Shown here one piece after another: positions 57,391 to 64,000 of a stretch of 64,000 nucleotides of DNA; the first letter of the stretch is position 1; each line of letters opens with the position of its first letter. The DNA comes from Strongylocentrotus droebachiensis (taxonomy: Eukaryota; Echinodermata; Echinoidea; Camarodonta; Strongylocentrotidae), in assembly GCA_035222895.1 (NCBI GenBank), contig JAVYIG010009963.1:1-64000 (forward strand), read 5' to 3'. A program made the translations under genes and the position numbers. The notes below the pieces were generated by a model. The model had not been told where the DNA came from and did no database searches. It was given only the letters and a program-made list of their open reading frames with translations.

Positions 57391-59090
57391 GTTGTGTTCA
57401 GAGCCAAAAGGGTGTTCATTCTTTGTTCAAGTATATGGGTTGAAAAGAAGAAATGCTGCATTTATTTTGGGGTAAAGGCAAAACACATGCCTGCTCCCTC
57501 AAGGAAAATCTGTGTCATGTGGAAGACTCCAAACAGGCCAAAGGTCATGTATGCAAGATGCAGAGTTGATAAAGTAGGAATGGCACGTACATGTATCTTT
57601 AAAACGACATTCACAATCCTACGACAGCAGATGGACACCTATCTTTCTTGTACTTTTGACTCTATATAAACCATCACCTAAAATGCATGACTCCTAATGT
57701 GAAGGATTTTATCGTCATTTGGGGTAATATCTTGGAATAACCTATACCATACAATTTTCCAAAACAGGGCTCCACAAACAAAAAAGAGTTCTTCAAAGGG
57801 AATAATGTTAGGGCCTGCGTGTATTGGCTTCATGTTTCCATTGTTAACTTTTTGGGGTCCTAGTTAACATGGGGGGGGGGGGGGGCTGTGCATCAAACCC
57901 TAAAGCCTGCATAACATAGAAATATTCATAGAAATATTCATAAAATAAATCTGTAACATAAACATTCCTCAAAATGACCCCTTGACTTAAAAGTTAATGT
58001 GGAGCCAAATACTATCAAATTAATTTGTGTACCTAATTTATTTACAACCACAAACTTAACACATGAATGAAAAATGTGTTTCAACAGTGATTTTTTCTTC
58101 TTCTTCCAGTAACAAAAAAAAAAGCAAAAAAATGGCAACACTTCACTTAAAACAGAATTTTCAAGCAGCATGAACCTAAAACTGACAGCATCCAAATAAT
58201 TTTTTTAAATCACCTTCGAATCAAAAAGAAACTTCAAATGCAATGTAATTTCTTAATCAAAATAGAAACACTCATTATACACTACACAAAGCAATAAAAT
58301 ACATGAAAGAAAGGGTACTGGTACTCTGAAAGTCCTTGAAAATTTTGAAATGATGAAGAAGAAAAAAGATATTCAAAATTTGACAAAACCATCGGAAGTC
58401 CTGAAGAGACCATCTGACATGCTTAATGTAGAGAGTTTCTTAATGATGCTAAAAAGCAGCAAAGATTTCTGCACTTCAAAATAAAGCCCAAACATTAACA
58501 CAGAAAGCATTCTTTTAAAGTCATTTAAAAAAGTACTCTTCATCTTAACAAAAATGATGACATAAAAAATGTTGATATGTACATGTCTGCAGCAACGCAC
58601 TTTAACTGGCTCGAGATATTGTCCTGCATTGCATTTGCATGTAGTTTTAAGTCATCTCAGCTTAGCATTTAACCAGATAATGAATTACACCTAATGTTGA
58701 TGAGTTTCCAACTAATACTACTAAAGGAGAAATAATAAGATGGTTAATTATCTCAACATTTTTGCAATGAATTTTTTGTAAATTCAACACGAAAGCCTCA
58801 TTCAGATATGATGCCGCAAAACCATGGCGGTTTGATTATGACATAAGTGTAAGTCACGTCACATTTCTTTATCTCATAATTCAGAGTTAAATGAAACACT
58901 TAGGACCTTTGTTGTGTGCAGTTGCCACCTATTTACACAACAACAATTTTTTTTCTAATGCAATAGTTTTTTTGCAGCAGTTTACTGTGTAATGCATGAT
59001 CAAGCCTCAAGAGTAAATGCATCTGCAGCCATGCATACATACAATATATCACAGAGAACTTTAGAATACACCCTTTCATGGTTACAAGAG

Positions 59091-59118
59091 TGCGCATGCG
59101 CCAACGTGGACGCCATTT
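59091..59118 (-). promoter_or_regulatory. NRF1-like plus YY1-like motif pair
   Basis: TGCGCATGCGCC is a textbook NRF1 palindrome; AAAATGGCGTCC on the minus strand 8 bp away is a YY1 core. Nearby CpGs and TGACGCA (59200) strengthen a promoter reading. No dependent exon was identified. Confidence 0.4.
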
Positions 59119-59565
59119 TAAAATTGCAAGTAAATATTGCAAGAAACTTTTAGCATGCAAAGCGCGTGTGTTGATATGATGTGAGCGCGCAGCGCAGGCA
59201 GTGACGCAACAATACATGCGCCTCTGAAAACATTGATGACACAATGTTTACTCGCAAATTAAACTGGTGGCCTTAACCGTGGAGGGGTGTAGCTACAGAT
59301 TGCCAACTGCACCAGTAGGCCAAGAACCTGCAAAACTTCATATGAAGAAAACAAACCTTCAATAACTATGAAATGACCATGACATATTCATGCACAGAAT
59401 AGTTAAGTTCTGCACATTCTGGAATGTGTTCATTAAAGAACTATGGAGGCATGCAGTAACTGCTCTCATGTAAAACAGCCAACCAGTTCAATATCAAATG
59501 CAAGAATATATTTCACGCGACATGAAAATGAATCTATCAAATACCATGCACATTCTCATTACGAC

Positions 59566-59669
59566 CCAGGAATAGAAGTGTCAAATGACATTGGCTGAAT
59601 GATGCCATAGGGGGAGGAGCATTGTCTCTGTAAGACTCCTTGAAGTGTCTCTCTGGTACAGGGGGCATT
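59566..59669 (-). CDS. Possible additional upstream PDZ-LIM exon
   Basis: An acceptor-like TTTGACCTCAG and GG|GTCGTA bound 104 nt, open in the frame (phase 2 out) that exon A needs. A second open frame reads MPPVPERHFKESYRDNAPPP and looks more protein-like but fits exon A badly. The donor is weak. Only transcript data could decide. Confidence 0.22.
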
Positions 59670-61872
59670 CTGAGGTCAAAGGTCACACAGAATGAATGAC
59701 AATCTTGTGAGTAAGACTCCAGAAAGAAAGAGAGTGGGATGGATATATATATAAGAAGAACATGCGACGGACGGACAGGAGTTTGGCTAGGACAACAACG
59801 GTATCAAACTTCCCTGCAGCAAGATGCACGTTGAAAGACATCCGTAGTAGATGTGGACCGACTAACTCAAAATACAACAAACACGAACAACTGGAGAACG
59901 GAATGAGCAACAATTAACAAGAAGACATGCTCCTTACCAGGCTGTATAAACAAAAGTTTATCCAATATATCGAGCAAGGTCCTATGTTTATCCAGCGCCA
60001 GAATTTCTGGATTATTACAGCCGAGACAGGACTTGGCCAGACGACGGAGCCTTACGATACGCAAATTATTCCCGGTGTATGGTAAAAGAAGGGGAGGGCG
60101 GGTTGGGAGAGAAGGAGAGTGGTGTGGATGGCATAGGCCAGGCATAAAAGGCCACGGCATAGCTGCCATACCGATGGGGCCATCGCAGTGGTGTATCAGT
60201 GTACCATCACACACGCTGGCATTCCTCCCTATTGCCAATTTGAGTCCATGTCACTCGGTAAAAGGGAACCCTTTCAAATATACCAGACGCAAATGAGATA
60301 AATCCTTATGAAACAGTTTAATCTTCCCATGCTTAAACTGGCAACAAGCATATCCTGAATTACACCTAATATGACTTGATACCCTAAATCACTGCACCTT
60401 AGGATATACAAATTGGCAACAGCTGAATAAAAATGTGTATTCTTAACAAATCATCCTTTTAATAAGAATTCAAACATCTGCAAACTGAAATCATAACTTT
60501 TGTAAAACAAGAAGCAAGTTTTGTAACTTTCTCCAATAGCATTCATGACTAGATCTATGGCAAATAAGTTATTAATGAAATAATTTAAGATATCTTTTTA
60601 TGGAGGGCAAGGCTGGATCTTTAAGGACATTGACGGGTGCTGACAGATGCAAGCTCAGCCATCATTATCTTGCCATCAATATCATCGTAAATGGATATGA
60701 GGCAGAGTAAGGTATCTCACAATCTGGATTTAAAGGAAAGCTAAGAAATTCCTATAAATAATGTTGATTTTTCTTTTCAAATTAAAATCCATAGCTTTAA
60801 ATCAGCAAAAATATCCTGACATGACTTATGTTACCTAGCTAGAGTTTTTGATGTCTTTGGATATCTCAATCCTTCATCCTATATAATATCAAATGCAATG
60901 GTTTCGTTTCTTTTATTGCCTTTAAAGAAAAATTATGAGGAAAAGTGTACCATGTGATACCAATTTCATATTTTCAGTCTATTCAACATGATTTTAATAA
61001 TCAAAAGTGTCCATCCAAGGCTTACTTTTTCAAATTAAATTACTTGTATACAGTACCTATGCAGTTGGTGAGTTAGGTATCTACTTAAGTACATGATATG
61101 AAACAACTTAACTTGCAATACATGGGACTATATCAAATTCACACTATGGGGATAACACATAGATATATATGCAAGGAAGGGGCACTGCAGCCCCTTACCC
61201 CTCCCCGAATACTGGTAGGTTCCATGCTCAGAGTTATGGGGAGGGGGAGGGGTAGCCTACAGACAAAATTAACGTGACAGATGTAAGGATGGGTGACATA
61301 CTCCTACACATGACATGTATGTTAGCATCTCTGGGGTAATAAGTTACCACAGGGCAGACTTTTAAAAATCCTGTATCAGTTATCATCTGAAAATGTCATT
61401 TAAAATGATTCAAATGACACTTCCCAAGGGAAGCAGACAAAAAAAACAATTGTGATAGAGTATTGCCAATTATGTACAAAAATGTAACTTAATTATTTTG
61501 GAATATTTCCCGTTTATTGTGTATAATTTGAAATAGTTGCATATTAAACAAAAGCGGAAAATGAATATTGGATTGAACTTTACACATTTCAACCTTTATA
61601 ATCTTAAATATTTTGAAGTAATTTCAATTATGCATTATGTGTAGTTTTATCTAAACAATTTCCTTCATTAAAATTGGAAATATATTGAAAAAACAAAACA
61701 ATGAAATGTTGGATAAATGATACAAATATATTTCATTATGAATATAATCAAGCTGTACAAGGCCAGTTGATAATATGTGACTGATGTATATATGTTCATC
61801 AATGTACATCTTAAATTGATCTTGGAGATTCATTTCTTACAGGTATACAAAAGAATAAACTTTTAAAAAGTT

Positions 61873-62288
61873 ACTTAAAGATAAAGACCAGTTATGGTCA
61901 TGCGATTGCATTGTGAAAGAAACGTTGTGGAATCGATCAGAAAAGGTTGATCATCTACACTGTAGCATATAAGTATTGGTGTGTACTGCAAGGTTCTGGA
62001 ATCATCAAAATGATAAGAAATTTGGCCCAGTCTTCGTAAAGTTACAAGCACTGTACACAAAATGATGTATATGGGACTACGCACATGTGCGCGACACGTG
62101 CGTTTATCTCTCACAGTCCAATAGATAAACTTATTTACCAAATATATCAATTAGTAGGCGGTTTCCCAGCAAAATTGTTATCATCATGTATTAGTCAAAA
62201 CATATTCTTTCAAATGATTGGTAATAAAGAGCTTCCATTTCATTTTTTGAAATTGGGGCGTTTCCAATACTGGTCTTTACCTTTAATA
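61873..62288 (+). mobile_element. Complete-looking family C element with 18-bp inverted ends
   Basis: TTAAAGATAAAGACCAGT at the left and its near-exact inverse ACTGGTCTTTACCTTTAA at the right, around the shared CTGCAAGGTTCTGGAATCAT core. No transposase frame. Confidence 0.8.
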
Positions 62289-62332
62289 AAGCTTCTATGA
62301 ATATGAGAAGCTAGAATTTCCTACATTGTTTT

Positions 62333-62365
62333 TTTTTCTTTCTTTCTTTCTCTCTCTCTCTCTCT
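62333..62365. repeat. CT-rich microsatellite
   Basis: (TTTC)n followed by (TC)n. Confidence 0.85.
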
Positions 62366-63871
62366 CATTTTGTATTTATTTTTGTAAAGAAGTCATATAT
62401 CTCCTCTAAAACTTTATGGACAGTCATATTGTCTCTTTGCAGCCAGACAGAGTTTAATTGCCCTTCTGTTCTGTCTCTGAACAGATGAAGTAATCCCTGC
62501 TTAAACCGCTCTCTACACATCGCTAGTGCTCAATTAAAACTGATTTATACACTACAAATACCTCCATGTCTTACATTACCAGACAGATTGTTTACATTCT
62601 CAAAAAGTAATCTCTGTAATTTAATTGGCCCTCTCCCTCTATCTCAATGTACTGTGCATCAACCTATATCTGTATCAAAGCAATAACACTGCAGAGAACA
62701 AAACTATCATTAGGATATGCAAGGGACAGACTGATTCAACAGCTGTAAATTTAGTTGACCCATTCAATACGGTATGTATAATTATAAGATGATGACGTGG
62801 ATCCTAATCAAATGATTGGTCAAAAGCGTACACGTGACCAGGCATTTATTTTGTCTAACACGTAATTTGGATAATGACCGGTCATTAGTAAAATCATGTT
62901 ATCAAACATTATTTTATATCACAAATAAAACATAATGTTATAAAACAAATAATACACAGCATTTTGTTCGGGCATAAGTAAAATTACCCACACTCAGTAC
63001 CTTACATACTTTTTCAAAAATTCATAACTTTCTTATTTGTTATCTAATTTTGCTCAAATTTGTTTTGATTGGTTTGTCTGATTTTTTGCTTCTGTTGAAA
63101 GTAAGTTATTTTTGGAGTGGACTTGGCCTTTAAGAACAAACACATCTCTATACCACAAAGGAAAACCCCAGTCCTAATAAGGACTACACAAAATAGTGTA
63201 CCAGTTAAGTTTTCCTGACTCATATACCTCACCATGCAAACCTATAAAGAACATTTATATATCAGACGCTATATCAAAGTCATCTTATCAGAGCACCAGG
63301 GAGCTTCAGGAATGTATTACTGCCCTCAAGGTTGATAACATTACAGGGATTTATTACAAGGATAAAACTTTAAAAAAACTGTAAGTAGCTATACTTATAT
63401 TTTTTAGATTAGCCAACACTTTGGTTGCTTCCTTCACCTTTCTGCACGGTTGCTCCTTTGCCATACATGCAATTGTGCACACAACAGGAGGCACTTATTG
63501 ACAGAAGAACTGCTTTGTGCAACACAATGGCTTTGCAAAATTTGTAATTAATGTAAGCTTTGTAAGATAATGTTCTCTCTTTTTGTTTGTAAGTATTTCT
63601 TGTTTATGCACTTCATAAATCTAATATGTTATTATTATTATTAAATAATCTTGAAGCCATTGGTTTATCTATCCCATGATAAATACAATAAGGCACAGGG
63701 AGATTATTTAAGTGGCATATCAACGTATGACAAATTTTTCATGTGTGAATGACCGTATGATAGATAGGTCATCATTTCTTTAGTATGAATGACCCTTTGA
63801 TAGATAGGTCATCACATATGTACATGCCATCTGATGTACTAATGATGATTAATATCTAGTACTCCATATCA

Positions 63872-63949
63872 TCTGTTCAGCACCAGAAGGGCATTAACTA
63901 TGTGTTAAAGTATATGAGTTACTGCCCTACTGACTCCAAACAGACAAGT
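63872..63949. mobile_element. Short palindromic element, family H
   Basis: CTGTTCAGCACCAGAAGGGC is mirrored by GCCCTACTGACTCCAAACAG. Confidence 0.7.
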
Positions 63950-64000
63950 TAATTGTAAGGTCACTAGGGCAGAGTCATATTTATACATGTTTGAGGGAAC

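Larger units (their letters stand above)
54484..64000 (-). other. Upstream part of the PDZ-LIM gene, mostly intron-like
   Basis: No PDZ-encoding exon was recognised. Contents are repeats (a ~187-bp duplication at 54598-54958, families A, C and H, a foldback at 56935-57390, a poly-G run at 57871-57885), a possible exon at 59566-59669 and an NRF1/YY1-like site near 59100. The last 3 kb hold only AT-rich sequence and repeats. Confidence 0.55.

Noticed and set aside
59867..60238. A 123-codon minus-strand frame ending near a good donor (CTG|GTAAGG at 59938)
   Set aside because: It lacks an ATG, its phase does not fit the next identified exon, and no domain is recognisable. It could be a non-coding first exon, but this is not supportable.

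Overview
The window is from an animal nuclear genome. It has long introns with GT-AG junctions, tens of short palindromic elements, AG/CT microsatellites and long poly-G or poly-C runs. The repeat style (foldback elements ending in TTTCACAAA, abundant TACATGTA motifs) and the gene families point to a marine deuterostome invertebrate, probably a sea urchin. That placement is an inference.

Three protein-coding genes could be reconstructed exon by exon with matching splice phases. (1) Minus strand, 4519-19902: a complete seven-exon, 473-residue secreted metallocarboxypeptidase of the M14 N/E subfamily, most like carboxypeptidase E. (2) Plus strand, 23213-30507: a complete ten-exon, 586-residue sperm-tail PG-rich repeat protein resembling STPG2. 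(3) Minus strand, 36039-54483: the C-terminal nine exons (about 500 residues) of a PDZ-LIM protein of the Zasp/LDB3/PDLIM5/PDLIM7 group, with a proline-rich linker and three LIM domains. Its PDZ exons are not seen and probably lie beyond base 64000.

Layout: 1-4518 is 3' flank of the carboxypeptidase. 4519-19902 is the carboxypeptidase, its introns packed with dispersed elements. 19903-23212 separates two divergent genes and holds a CpG-rich stretch, a foldback element, a long CT tract and a poly-G element. 23213-30507 is the STPG2-like gene. 30508-36038 is AT-rich convergent 3' flank. 36039-54483 is the PDZ-LIM gene. 54484-64000 is probably its long upstream intron, with repeats and a possible internal promoter near 59100.

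The genes have unrelated jobs: peptide processing in the secretory pathway, ciliary or flagellar structure, and actin/Z-disc scaffolding. Their linkage is informative. From memory, human CPE, STPG2 and PDLIM5 all lie on 4q, and CPN1 and LDB3 both lie on 10q, so the window may keep an ancestral deuterostome neighbourhood.

The most unusual signal is repeated local duplication across exon-intron junctions. In the PDZ-LIM gene, the 3' end of the first LIM exon with its splice donor has been amplified into about a dozen copies with a 111-bp period. The preceding exon's donor is duplicated in a 100-bp tandem repeat. Another exon's acceptor is duplicated 199 bp upstream. In the carboxypeptidase gene a decayed copy of the end of exon 1 sits just inside intron 1.
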